From Chitinophaga dinghuensis (lineage in GTDB: Bacteria > Bacteroidota > Bacteroidia > Chitinophagales > Chitinophagaceae): a stretch of 64,000 nt of DNA. Where the stretch lies: NCBI RefSeq assembly GCF_003259435.1, contig NZ_QLMA01000005.1, positions 372,001 to 436,000 of the forward strand. Direction: 5' to 3'. The translations under genes and the position numbers were made by a program. Numbering within the stretch: position 1 is the first letter of the stretch; every line of letters starts with the position of its first letter. Below the pieces are notes generated by a model. That model ran no database searches. It was not told the DNA's origin and was given only the letters and a program-made list of their open reading frames with translations. Positions 33,535-41,507 of this stretch are shown here, in pieces.

Positions 33535-34665
33535 TTATTGCATGAACTTCAGGAAGGAGAAATCTGAGGAGCGCATTTCCAGTTCATTTTCACAAGAAGC
33601 TTGCTGCGCCGCAGTAGCGTAGCGGAACATCTGTTGCTCATAATCGGCAATGGCAGCTTCCAGCGTTTGGAACCTTCCACTGGTAAGATTCTCCGATAAT
33701 ATCAGCGCATCCTTCAATCCCGTATTAACACCCTGACCAGCAAAAGGCGGCATAAGATGTGCGGCATCCCCAATCAATGTAATAGGCAATGGACGATTGG
33801 TTTTCCAGGGTTCATCCATGGAAACTTTCCGGATGGGTAGTCCCACAAAAAAATCAGTTCCATGAAACAGCGCTTTATATGCTGGATGCCATTCGGCCAT
33901 TCGTTCGGACAAATAGGACGCTACAGCTGCTGGTTGCCAGAAATCGACCGGCACGTCATCCATCCATTCTGCAGGCCGCTGAAAAATGATTCCATAGGCT
34001 AAGGCGCCGTTATTATCTGGGTTAGCCACGAACAAATTACCTCCGTATGCGGCCATGAGTATATCGCCGTCACAGAGTTGGAGGAAAGCAGGGCAGGTAT
34101 TAACAGGATCATAGACTTCGCCCTGAATGATAAAGCTACCTGTTGTGGTTACCGCAGCATCTGTCACATAAGGTCTTACCCTGGACATGCCCCCGTTAGC
34201 GCCGACGATGAAATCGGCCGTAACATCGGGTTGTCCTTCAAAATGGAGTACCCATTGGTGGCCATCTTGTTCCAGTCCGGTAAATTTATGATCCCAGATC
34301 ACGGTGTCCTTTGCTAAACTTTCCAGCAGCATTTTACGCAGGTTGTTCCTGCTAATTTCTGGATTATCATACTGATTGGCAGAGGTAGGTTTTCTCGTTA
34401 AATGAATGGCGCCCTCCTGATCGGCGAAGCGCCTTCCCATTGGCTTGGCGAGCGCATAATAACGCTCCAGCAATCCTGCCCGCTGCATGGCCTGCTGCCC
34501 GGAGTCTTTATATAAATCGAGCGTGCCGCCCCAGATCCTCGCTGCAGGGTCCTGGTCTCTTTCATAGATGGTCACATCAACGCCGTGCTGCTGTAGTAAT
34601 CGTCCCATCGTCAGGCCTACAGGACCTCCTCCAATAATGGCAACTTTCTTATTGTGTAGTAACAT
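33535..34665 (-). CDS. TetX-like FAD-dependent monooxygenase
   Basis: A 376-residue class A flavin monooxygenase, colinear with tetracycline destructase TetX (recalled sequence). Shared blocks include VAIIGGGPVGLTM, YERDxD, GGTLDLYKDSGQ, NPEISRNNLR, ANGGMSRVR, CPAFLQLC and IGDAAHLMPPFAGQGVN. Of the TetX tetracycline contacts, Gln192 is kept (Gln181), but Arg213, His234 and Phe224 correspond to Ile202, Ala223 and Val213. Substrate binding must therefore differ, and tetracycline may not be the substrate. ATG 34665 matches the TetX core start; an in-frame GTG at 34701 adds a poor leader. It is cytoplasmic and divergent from an AraC gene (91 bp between), its likely regulator. Confidence 0.88.
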   Translation of the reverse strand: MLLHNKKVAIIGGGPVGLTMGRLLQQHGVDVTIYERDQDPAARIWGGTLDLYKDSGQQAMQRAGLLERYYALAKPMGRRFADQEGAIHLTRKPTSANQYDNPEISRNNLRKMLLESLAKDTVIWDHKFTGLEQDGHQWVLHFEGQPDVTADFIVGANGGMSRVRPYVTDAAVTTTGSFIIQGEVYDPVNTCPAFLQLCDGDILMAAYGGNLFVANPDNNGALAYGIIFQRPAEWMDDVPVDFWQPAAVASYLSERMAEWHPAYKALFHGTDFFVGLPIRKVSMDEPWKTNRPLPITLIGDAAHLMPPFAGQGVNTGLKDALILSENLTSGRFQTLEAAIADYEQQMFRYATAAQQASCENELEMRSSDFSFLKFMQ

Positions 34666-34756
34666 GATTTCGTATTTGAGTACATCACAAAATTCCAACA
34701 CAATTCTGAGACAAAATACCTACATTAGCCCTGAAAATAGTCGTAAAAGACATTTC

Positions 34757-35710
34757 ATGCAATCTACTACACCACGCATACTGACCCATCTGGCCAAACT
34801 GATGGGCACTAAAGTGAAAGCAGGCAAACTGACCATCCCCAAAAAATACGGTCAGGGATACTTTGCCGGATTCATTTTTAATCCCAGCATCCGCATGATG
34901 TTGTTCAACTATCAATTGCACAAAAGCATCACCATTGAAAATCCGGAATTCGAGCAGGATGCCAGCAGGATGATTCTGTTTAAATTTCAACACGTTTTTC
35001 CTCACCATACGAGTACCCAACATCCCTTTCAGCGAATGCCCTCTGTGCTAATAGGCACCAGCAGAGTAAAGACAGATGCAGTAATACCAATAGGTACCAG
35101 TACTGCCGCCATCAATATTGAAATGGATGCAGATTACCTGAAAGCCATACTGACACCTTCCGGGCCATCATCTGTCGTGCAAGGACTCCTGGAGAATATG
35201 CAGCCACTGTTTTTTGAACAGATGATATACCCTGCGATGCAACAGATTGTAGATGAAATAATAAACGTGCCGGTAGAAGATGTCTTCCAGCTTTTCTTCT
35301 TAAGAGTAAAGGCAGAAGAGTTGGTATGCAGATTATTAATAGAACTGGAAAAGCGCGAGGAGCAACAGTTATATCCTGTAAACACGCACGATATCAAAAG
35401 TATTTACAAAATTAAGGAAAGCATCCTGCTACAGTTGGATACTCCACCGGTCATCAACGATTTAGCAGCAGTGGCCAATATGAGTCCCACTAAACTGAAA
35501 CGCTTATTCAAGCAGGTATTCGGCGACAGTATATTTAGTTATTACCAGGCCTTCAGAATGAAAGAAGCCGCCCGTTTGTTGAAAGAAGAAAACCTAACGG
35601 TATCGGATGTAGGATATAGATTAGGTTTCATCAATCTTAGTCATTTCTCCAGGGTGTTTATGGAACATATTGGCATGAAACCAAAGCAGTATAGCAAAAG
35701 CGGTATTTAG
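34757..35710 (+). CDS. AraC-family transcriptional regulator divergent from the TetX-like gene
   Basis: A 317-residue regulator. The C-terminal ~100 residues form the AraC double helix-turn-helix: VINDLAAVANMSPTKLKRLFKQVFG (key MSPTKLKRLFK) and VSDVGYRLGFINLSHFSRVF. The N-terminal ~200 residues are an all-purpose effector domain without recognisable cupin signature. It is divergent from the TetX-like gene and probably induces it in response to a substrate, the arrangement of inducible detoxification loci. ATG 34757 is used; the frame is open upstream to 34568, which overlaps the TetX-like gene and is a shadow. A perfect terminator hairpin follows. Confidence 0.88.
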   Translation: MQSTTPRILTHLAKLMGTKVKAGKLTIPKKYGQGYFAGFIFNPSIRMMLFNYQLHKSITIENPEFEQDASRMILFKFQHVFPHHTSTQHPFQRMPSVLIGTSRVKTDAVIPIGTSTAAINIEMDADYLKAILTPSGPSSVVQGLLENMQPLFFEQMIYPAMQQIVDEIINVPVEDVFQLFFLRVKAEELVCRLLIELEKREEQQLYPVNTHDIKSIYKIKESILLQLDTPPVINDLAAVANMSPTKLKRLFKQVFGDSIFSYYQAFRMKEAARLLKEENLTVSDVGYRLGFINLSHFSRVFMEHIGMKPKQYSKSGI

Positions 35711-35800
35711 GGAGACGAGGATTCAATAAAATGAAAGGCTCCTTGTATCACCGACTGGCACGTATCTCCCGATATCCTTTTCTGGTGGCTATTAAGCACA

Positions 35801-35831
35801 TAAAGCCTTGCAGCCATGCTGCAAGGCTTTA
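35801..35831. terminator. bidirectional terminator, perfect hairpin
   Basis: TAAAGCCTTGCAGC, three-base loop, and exact complement GCTGCAAGGCTTTA, between the AraC gene and the convergent lipoprotein gene. Confidence 0.85.
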
Positions 35832-35856
35832 TTGCCCGAATCCGTTTCCTGCGCTA

Positions 35857-36804
35857 TCAATAATAAATATCTACGATACCATTAGGCGTACCTGGCGTTA
35901 CCACGTTGGCATGTTGGCCACAATCGGTAACAGCATTGGCTACTGTCCATGATAACGGCGCCTGTGAGCCGCCTACTCTCAGGTCAATACCACTGAGTCT
36001 TGTACTGGTGGTATTAGGATAATTGGAGCAGGTTTGCACCCCATATGCTTCCAGCGATTCCGCAGCCCAATATAAAGTAGGGATGTTATTTACGGTAAGC
36101 GTAATGGAAGGATAACCGTTAAAAGCGGATGTGTAGTTACCTTTAGTACCGGTGCTATTAAGACTGAGCAGCGTCATCACACCTTGTAAATTGGTACCAG
36201 GACTCACAGGTATCAAGCTGCTATAAACGGCATTGTTACCAACATACCAGTTAGCAATAGCCCAATAAGCGCCACCACCGGCAGCGGAAGGGCCCCATTG
36301 CAGTACTGGCTGCAGAATGTGATCGGAGTTTTGTATACCGTTGAAGAGGAAGATCGTCTGTCCGGAATTCACTGCTGGTGCAGGAGGTACGGTCCAGTTA
36401 GTATTGAAATAATTGATGGCGGAAGAGGTACTGTTACTCCAGTAGGTGTAGGTAATCCAGCCGGAACCCAGCGGGAGAACGCCTTTACCTTTAGCATTGT
36501 CTGGATAGAATGGCGTTTGTCTTGCATTTTGTTCAAGCGCGCCATAATCCTCCAGCACCTTACCATTGCGATCGTACCTGCGAAGGCGGTTACCTTCTCC
36601 ACTCAGGTATTCGCCTGTTTCGATATGATGTACTTGCGACTGGGGTACCCAGCCTACAGGCGTTAATGCCTGTCCTTTGTGATCAATTGTTTGCTGGCTG
36701 GTGGCAGGTGTCACTGTATTATCGGCTGTGCTGCGTTGGTCTTTCTTGCAGGCAGAAAATATCAAAGCGCTCAACAGAAACGAGTAGATGATGTATTTGC
36801 TCAT
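35857..36804 (-). CDS. secreted lipoprotein with possible glutamic-peptidase (G1/eqolisin-like) fold
   Basis: A 315-residue lipoprotein: the signal peptide ends in a FSAC lipobox (Cys19). The first ~120 residues are Ser/Thr/Gln-rich and possibly a propeptide. Residues ~135-315 are beta-rich. Blocks NTNWTVPPAP, IFLFNGIQNSDHILQPVLQWG and LYWAAESLEAYG follow the order of eqolisins, where the catalytic pair is a Gln in ILQ and a later Glu. Here the candidates are Gln165 and Glu249 or Glu252. The match is by eye and at fold level; a carbohydrate-binding protein is the main alternative. The gene is monocistronic, flanked by a terminator on its 3' side. Start is ATG 36804. Confidence 0.7.
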   Translation of the reverse strand: MSKYIIYSFLLSALIFSACKKDQRSTADNTVTPATSQQTIDHKGQALTPVGWVPQSQVHHIETGEYLSGEGNRLRRYDRNGKVLEDYGALEQNARQTPFYPDNAKGKGVLPLGSGWITYTYWSNSTSSAINYFNTNWTVPPAPAVNSGQTIFLFNGIQNSDHILQPVLQWGPSAAGGGAYWAIANWYVGNNAVYSSLIPVSPGTNLQGVMTLLSLNSTGTKGNYTSAFNGYPSITLTVNNIPTLYWAAESLEAYGVQTCSNYPNTTSTRLSGIDLRVGGSQAPLSWTVANAVTDCGQHANVVTPGTPNGIVDIYY

Positions 36805-36924
36805 AAATAGGGGTTTGGGTTAAGAATTGTGAGAAAAGCGGAAACGGATAGTTTGGGCTAACGCTAAAGTAAGATAAGCCACTGCGAACAGTAAGAAAGC
36901 GGTATAACATCTCTTACATAATAC

Positions 36925-36969
36925 AGTAAAGGCTTGTAAGTCAAAACCTACAAGCCTTTACTTTTTTTA
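36925..36969 (+). terminator. orphan rho-independent terminator
   Basis: Perfect 14-bp stem (AGTAAAGGCTTGTA and its complement) with a ten-base loop, followed by seven T on the plus strand. No plus-strand gene precedes it within 1 kb after the previous terminator, so it could end an unannotated small RNA or serve as an insulator. Confidence 0.75.
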
Positions 36970-37086
36970 TTAAGTGCCGTATTAGTTCACTTTAACTGGC
37001 AGTTTTTTAAAAAAATATTTTACCTCGCCCATGGCCGTTCTGAAGCATCGCATAACAATCGGTTTTTTGAGAAATAGTTTTGTTTA

Positions 37087-37105
37087 GTGAGACACGCGTC
37101 TCCCG
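37087..37105. repeat. GAGACAC-NN-GTCTC palindromic repeat, copy 2
   Basis: GTGAGACACGCGTCTCCCG, differing from copy 1 at 29775 in the two centre bases. It lies 105 bp upstream of the oxygenase gene. Confidence 0.35.
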
Positions 37106-37209
37106 TAACAATACTTACCTACCAAGCGCCACATTTATATAAACCGCAATTTTCGGATTTTCCACCCCAACACATGCAGCTACCTTTACAGCAGTAAATA
37201 TCATTTTTT

Positions 37210-37923
37210 ATGGAAAATTTAGTCACACGATTAGCGGATAAAGACTGGCAGGCTATTACAAAGGAATTACATGATAAAGGCTTTGTCATTGTCAGAGATG
37301 TATTAACCAAAGAGGAATGCGATGAACTAATCAGCGCATACAATGCAGATAATACCTACCGCAAAACTATTCGTATGGAACGATATCGTTTTGGTCAGGG
37401 AGAATATAAGTATTTCCGTTATCCCTTACCGGAAATTATTACCACCTTGCGGCAGAACGTATATACGAAAATAGCGCCAGTAGCAAATCAGTGGATGCAG
37501 GAGTTGAACATCAACCATCAATTCCCGGCAACGCACAACGAGATGAAACAACTTTGCTGGGATAACGGACAGGAAAAGCCAACAGTGCTTATTCTAAAAT
37601 ATGGCGAAGGAGGCTTTAATACCTTACATCAGGATTTATATGGCGAAATTTACTTCCCGATGCAGATGGTATTTATGCTGGATCAGATAGATGAAGATTA
37701 TACTGGCGGCGAGTTTGTATTAACAGAACAAATTCCTCGTGCGCAATCTAAGGCCAATGTATTAAAGCCCAATCGTGGCGACATGGTCATCTTCACTACT
37801 AATTTCCGCCCGGAGAAAGGAACAAAAGGATACTACCGCGTAAACATGAAGCATGGCGTTAGTCCCCTCCACGATGGCAACAGACATAGCCTTGGTATCA
37901 TTTTTCATGATGCACTTAGCTGA
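37210..37923 (+). CDS. 2OG-Fe(II) oxygenase (PF09859-like)
   Basis: A 237-residue double-stranded beta-helix oxygenase. The iron ligands are in LHQDLYGEIYFP (HxD) and KHGVSPL (distal His). YTGGEFVLTEQIPRAQSKANV and HSLGIIFHDALS at the C-terminus, with RGDMVIF between, are family marks, and a distal Arg for 2-oxoglutarate is expected in the last block. The family was named for possible oxidative repair of alkylated nucleic acids, but that is not established for this protein. It is cytoplasmic and monocistronic. Start is ATG 37210. It is not obviously part of the adjacent hydroxyproline locus, although that locus yields 2-oxoglutarate. Confidence 0.85.
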   Translation: MENLVTRLADKDWQAITKELHDKGFVIVRDVLTKEECDELISAYNADNTYRKTIRMERYRFGQGEYKYFRYPLPEIITTLRQNVYTKIAPVANQWMQELNINHQFPATHNEMKQLCWDNGQEKPTVLILKYGEGGFNTLHQDLYGEIYFPMQMVFMLDQIDEDYTGGEFVLTEQIPRAQSKANVLKPNRGDMVIFTTNFRPEKGTKGYYRVNMKHGVSPLHDGNRHSLGIIFHDALS

Positions 37924-37968
37924 TAACGGCATCATCCATCAACAAAGAAGTATCCCTCAGGCAAATGT

Positions 37969-38853
37969 TTAGTTTGTTTCCACGTTATGAAAATAGCTGT
38001 TTAAATATTGGCTGGGCGATTTGCCAGTGACCGTTTTAAACACTCGGTTAAAATTGGTGATGCTATTGAATCCACAGGTATAGGCAACAGTAGCAATATT
38101 ATCATAATTCCCATCTGTAAGTTTTTTACAGGCTTCATTGATTCTCACCTCGTTCAGAAAAGATACAAAAGTGTGTAAGGTATGTTTCTTAAAGAAGCGG
38201 CAGAAAGCATGCGGCGTCATGTGTACCTGACTGGCTGCATCTTCCAGGGTGATGGCCTTGTCATAATGTTGCATGATATAATTATAGATATTTCCGATAC
38301 GGATTCCATCATGATCGCTCACGGTAGCTTTTCTGTTGCCGGAAGCGAGTGGGGTAATATCCGGGCAGCCTGATAATAACCGTAGCAATTCCACGAAATG
38401 CATTAGCTGTTCCACTCCTGCACTGCTACTGATACGCAGCATTTGTCCGGATATTACCGTATTTAGTATCGCCGGCACTTTGAAGCCGGTTTGCCTTTGC
38501 TGCACAAAATTCTTTAACTGCTTGATTTCCGGGAGATTGAAAAAGGCAGACAGGGCGCCTTCCGGATTAAAGAAGATCACCAGGGCTATAATCTTTTTGC
38601 GGCTTCTCGGTAGAAAATAGGACGGATCACTTTTAAAGATATGTGGCTGATTGGCTCCTAGCCAGAAAATTTCATTAGAGCGAAAGGTATGCATATTATT
38701 ATCTGCCACCAGTGTGCCTTCCCCCTGTTGAATCCAGGTGAGCTGCACTTCCTGATGCCGGTGCAGATGCGGATAAAAGTAAGGCAGTACATCTTTCTGT
38801 ACAACTATGGATTTATCTATCGGTACAGGTACGGTAAACTGTAGAACTTTCAT
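37969..38853 (-). CDS. AraC-family regulator of the hydroxyproline operon
   Basis: A 294-residue AraC protein. The N-terminal cupin has YPHLHRHQEVQLTWIQQGEGTLVADN (key HLHRHQEVQLTW), and the C-terminal helix-turn-helix pair has ITLEDAASQVHMTPHAFCRFFKKH and NIATVAYTCGFNSITNFNRVFK. It is divergent from the four hydroxyproline genes with 227 bp between, so it is their likely regulator, probably sensing hydroxyproline or an intermediate. A pair of 13-bp near-identical repeats 50 bp apart lies in the intergenic region. ATG 38853 is used; an in-frame GTG at 38892 adds a poor leader. Confidence 0.88.
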   Translation of the reverse strand: MKVLQFTVPVPIDKSIVVQKDVLPYFYPHLHRHQEVQLTWIQQGEGTLVADNNMHTFRSNEIFWLGANQPHIFKSDPSYFLPRSRKKIIALVIFFNPEGALSAFFNLPEIKQLKNFVQQRQTGFKVPAILNTVISGQMLRISSSAGVEQLMHFVELLRLLSGCPDITPLASGNRKATVSDHDGIRIGNIYNYIMQHYDKAITLEDAASQVHMTPHAFCRFFKKHTLHTFVSFLNEVRINEACKKLTDGNYDNIATVAYTCGFNSITNFNRVFKTVTGKSPSQYLNSYFHNVETN

Positions 38854-38941
38854 AATTTCAATGGTTATGCGTGTAGGGAGACACGGATGCACTGCCTACA
38901 TTTATTACAAATTTTGACAGAATTTGAAGTAATATCGTAAT

Positions 38942-39004
38942 AAACAGGTTAATAAATGGCTACTTCCGGCAAATTTTATCTCATAATGGCAAAACTGGTT
39001 AATA
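38942..39004 (+). promoter_or_regulatory. direct repeats, candidate AraC operator of the hydroxyproline operon
   Basis: AAACAGGTTAATA at 38942-38954 and AAACTGGTTAATA at 38992-39004 are identical at 12 of 13 bases and 50 bp apart, about five helical turns. They lie upstream of the first catabolic gene on the same strand. Confidence 0.5.
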
Positions 39005-39080
39005 TCAGGTTACAATTGATTACTATCTGGTAGGTGGACTGAAGGTGATTGGAATACTTTTGAAAAAAAACATATTGCCA

Positions 39081-39998
39081 ATGTCGTCTATTGAATGGAA
39101 AGGGATATTTCCTGCTATCACAACGAAATTTACTGCTGCAGATGAGCTGGATCTGCCATTGTTTGAGCGTAATCTGCAAGCGCAACTGGCAGCAGGGATT
39201 GATGGTATCGTCCTCGGCGGATCTCTGGGGGAAGCCAGCACGCTCACCACAGCGGAAAAAGAAACACTGACAAAATTCACCGTAGAAAAAGTAGCAGGTA
39301 AAATACCTGTCGTTTTGAATATCGCGGAAGGCTCCACCAAGGAGGCGATCAAACAGGCGAATCTGGCCCAGGAATGGGGCGCTCAGGGATTGATGCTGCT
39401 CCCTCCTATGCGTTACAAAACAGATGAACAGGAAACGGCTATCTGGTTCAAGACCATCGCCGCCGCCACCAGTTTGCCAATCATGGTGTATAACAACCCT
39501 GTTGATTACAAAATCGAAGTAACCCTTGATATCTTCGCACAACTCCAGGAATTTCCAAACATACAGGCAGTGAAAGAATCCACCCGCGACGTTTCCAACG
39601 TAACCCGTTTGGTCAACCGTTTCGGTGATCGCTTTAAGATCCTCTGTGGCGTAGATACCCTGGCACTGGAAGAACTGATGCTCGGCGCTCATGGCTGGGT
39701 AGGCGGTTTGGTAGCGGCTTTCCCTGCAGAAACAGTAGCGGTATACCGACTGGCAAAAGCCGGCAGGATGAAAGAGGCACTGGAAATTTATCGTTGGTTC
39801 CTCCCATTGCTGGAACTGGACCTACATCCAAAGTTGGTACAATATATCAAACTCGCAGAAGCCGCCACCGGCCTTGGTAGCGAACATGTGAGAGCGCCAC
39901 GGTTAACGCTGACAGGCGCTGAAAGAGAGAAAGTATTACATGTAATTCATACGGCGCTGGCCCAGCGTCCTGCCTTACCGGATTATCTCTCTTTGTAA
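39081..39998 (+). CDS. DapA-family pyrroline-4-hydroxy-2-carboxylate deaminase candidate
   Basis: A 305-residue TIM-barrel aldolase-fold enzyme. The active-site blocks are visible: LGGSLGEASTL at the pyruvate-like loop, MVYNNPVDYK with the catalytic Tyr and VKESTRD with the Schiff-base Lys. In hydroxyproline catabolism this family removes the amino and hydroxyl groups from Delta1-pyrroline-4-hydroxy-2-carboxylate to give 2-oxoglutarate semialdehyde and ammonia. The assignment rests on the three downstream partners, since family members are hard to tell apart. ATG 39081 is used; the upstream TTG frame to 39045 looks non-coding. Spacing to the dehydrogenase is 21 bp. Confidence 0.85.
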   Translation: MSSIEWKGIFPAITTKFTAADELDLPLFERNLQAQLAAGIDGIVLGGSLGEASTLTTAEKETLTKFTVEKVAGKIPVVLNIAEGSTKEAIKQANLAQEWGAQGLMLLPPMRYKTDEQETAIWFKTIAAATSLPIMVYNNPVDYKIEVTLDIFAQLQEFPNIQAVKESTRDVSNVTRLVNRFGDRFKILCGVDTLALEELMLGAHGWVGGLVAAFPAETVAVYRLAKAGRMKEALEIYRWFLPLLELDLHPKLVQYIKLAEAATGLGSEHVRAPRLTLTGAEREKVLHVIHTALAQRPALPDYLSL

Positions 39999-40019
39999 TC
40001 AATTCAAAATAACAGCCGC

Positions 40020-41444
40020 ATGAATGTAAATCAAATAATGCAGCAGGCATCACAGGCCTTCGAAGCATACAAACGGATAAAACCCGTACAGCGAGCTGCT
40101 TTCCTCGAAACTATCGCCACAGAAATAGCGGCAAGGAAAGAGATACTGGTACAGATAGCGGGAGAAGAAACCAATCTCCCGGCAGCGCGCCTGAACGGCG
40201 AAGTTGGTCGTACTACCCATCAATTGTCCTTGTTTGCTCAGTTAATCAAAGAAGGCAGCTGGGTAGAAGCAGTTATAGACACTAAGCCCAATATCCGCCG
40301 CATGTTGATGCCGGTAGGTCCGGTAGTGGTTTTTGGAGCGAGCAATTTTCCGTTTGCCTTCTCTACTGCCGGCGGGGATACAGCCAGTGCGCTTGCTGCC
40401 GGCGCTACAGTAGTGATTAAAGGGCATCCTGCGCATCCGCGGACCTCCATGCTGGTATTTGAGGCTATCCAGGCAGCGATCGCTCAAACGGGCATGCCTC
40501 CCTTCACCGTGCAGCATGTAACCGGCGACTATCAAATCGGGCAGGAACTGGTGATGCACCCATGCACCACCAGCGTAGGCTTTACCGGTTCTTTTCAAGG
40601 AGGCAAAGCGCTGGTTGCTTACGCCGCTCAACGCGAAACCCCTATTCCTGTATTTGCTGAAATGGGCAGCGTAAACCCGGTAGTATTTCTGCCGGAAGCG
40701 TTGCAGACAAGAGCAACCGAACTCGCAGCCACCTTCGCTACCTCTATCACACTGGGGGCAGGTCAATTTTGTACCAACCCAGGATTACTGATTGGCTTGC
40801 AAAGTGAGGCGTTTACGCAATTCCAGGAGTTGCTGGGCGCTGCCCTGGAGCAAACATCGCCACAGCGCATGTTGCATCCGGGTATACACCAGTCCTTTCT
40901 GAAAGGGCGCAGCGCCATGCTGGCCCAGGAAGAAGTGACCTTACTGGAACATCCTGCCATGATAGCGGATGAAGCATTGGTAGGACCTTCCCTCGCGAAT
41001 ACCACAGGAGCGGCATTTCTGGCGAATCCGGCATTGAAAGAAGAAGTGTTTGGTCCATATGCTTTACTCGTAGCTTGTAAAGACAAAGCAGAGTTATTGC
41101 AAGTACTGAAAAGTGTGAAAGGCCAACTTACCACCAGTATAATGGCGACTCCGGCAGATCTGGCTTCCTGGCAGGAAGTAGTGGAATTGCAGATATCCCT
41201 CGCTGGCCGTATCATCCTGAACAATCCGCCCACAGGCGTAGAAGTATGCGCAGCAATGATACATGGCGGTCCCTATCCCGCTACTACGGATGCACGTTAT
41301 ACTTCCGTTGGTACAGGGGCGATTCGTCGCTGGGTTAGACCTGTATGCTTTCAAAACTTCGATGATACCTTATTGCCGGATGAATTAAAACAAGATAATC
41401 CTTGTGGCATATGGCGTTTAGTAGATAATACGTTTTCCAGATAG
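40020..41444 (+). CDS. 2-oxoglutarate semialdehyde dehydrogenase (NADP-type ALDH)
   Basis: A 474-residue aldehyde dehydrogenase. The cofactor-binding Rossmann part has FGASNFPFAFSTAGGDTASA and ATVVIKGHPAHP. VGFTGSFQGG, EMGSVNPVVFLPE with the general-base Glu, and GAGQFCTNPGL with the catalytic Cys follow in canonical order. It would oxidise the semialdehyde from the deaminase step to 2-oxoglutarate, the last step of the pathway. The C-terminus NPCGIWRLVDNTFSR matches this subgroup. It is the second gene of the operon; 63 bp separate it from the epimerase, where a seven-codon mini-ORF lies. Start is ATG 40020. Confidence 0.92.
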   Translation: MNVNQIMQQASQAFEAYKRIKPVQRAAFLETIATEIAARKEILVQIAGEETNLPAARLNGEVGRTTHQLSLFAQLIKEGSWVEAVIDTKPNIRRMLMPVGPVVVFGASNFPFAFSTAGGDTASALAAGATVVIKGHPAHPRTSMLVFEAIQAAIAQTGMPPFTVQHVTGDYQIGQELVMHPCTTSVGFTGSFQGGKALVAYAAQRETPIPVFAEMGSVNPVVFLPEALQTRATELAATFATSITLGAGQFCTNPGLLIGLQSEAFTQFQELLGAALEQTSPQRMLHPGIHQSFLKGRSAMLAQEEVTLLEHPAMIADEALVGPSLANTTGAAFLANPALKEEVFGPYALLVACKDKAELLQVLKSVKGQLTTSIMATPADLASWQEVVELQISLAGRIILNNPPTGVEVCAAMIHGGPYPATTDARYTSVGTGAIRRWVRPVCFQNFDDTLLPDELKQDNPCGIWRLVDNTFSR

Positions 41445-41507
41445 CTGGTATGCAATACCAGATCCACCCATCTCATTCCATGTTTTAATGACTGAAAAAC
41501 AGACCCA

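Larger units (their letters stand above)
36805..37209. other. intergenic region, 405 bp
   Basis: Holds an apparently orphan terminator (36925-36969), the second GAGACAC/GTCTC palindrome (37087-37105), and the promoter region of the 2OG-oxygenase gene. No convincing ORF is seen. Confidence 0.5.

Noticed and set aside
17120..34742. Shared 14-mer CCCTGAAAATAGTC at 17120 and 34729, both before gene starts
   Set aside because: Several chance 14-mer matches are expected among 64 kb of sequence, so this is not evidence of a regulatory motif.
37119..37343. 74-codon minus-strand frame overlapping the 2OG oxygenase start
   Set aside because: It overlaps a well-supported gene and encodes no recognisable product.
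38976..39692. 238-codon minus-strand open frame opposite the DapA-family deaminase
   Set aside because: The opposite strand encodes a complete family enzyme in an operon; the frame has no recognisable motifs.
40242..41233. Long minus-strand open frames opposite the aldehyde dehydrogenase gene
   Set aside because: They are shadows of the dehydrogenase, which has all catalytic motifs in the plus frame.
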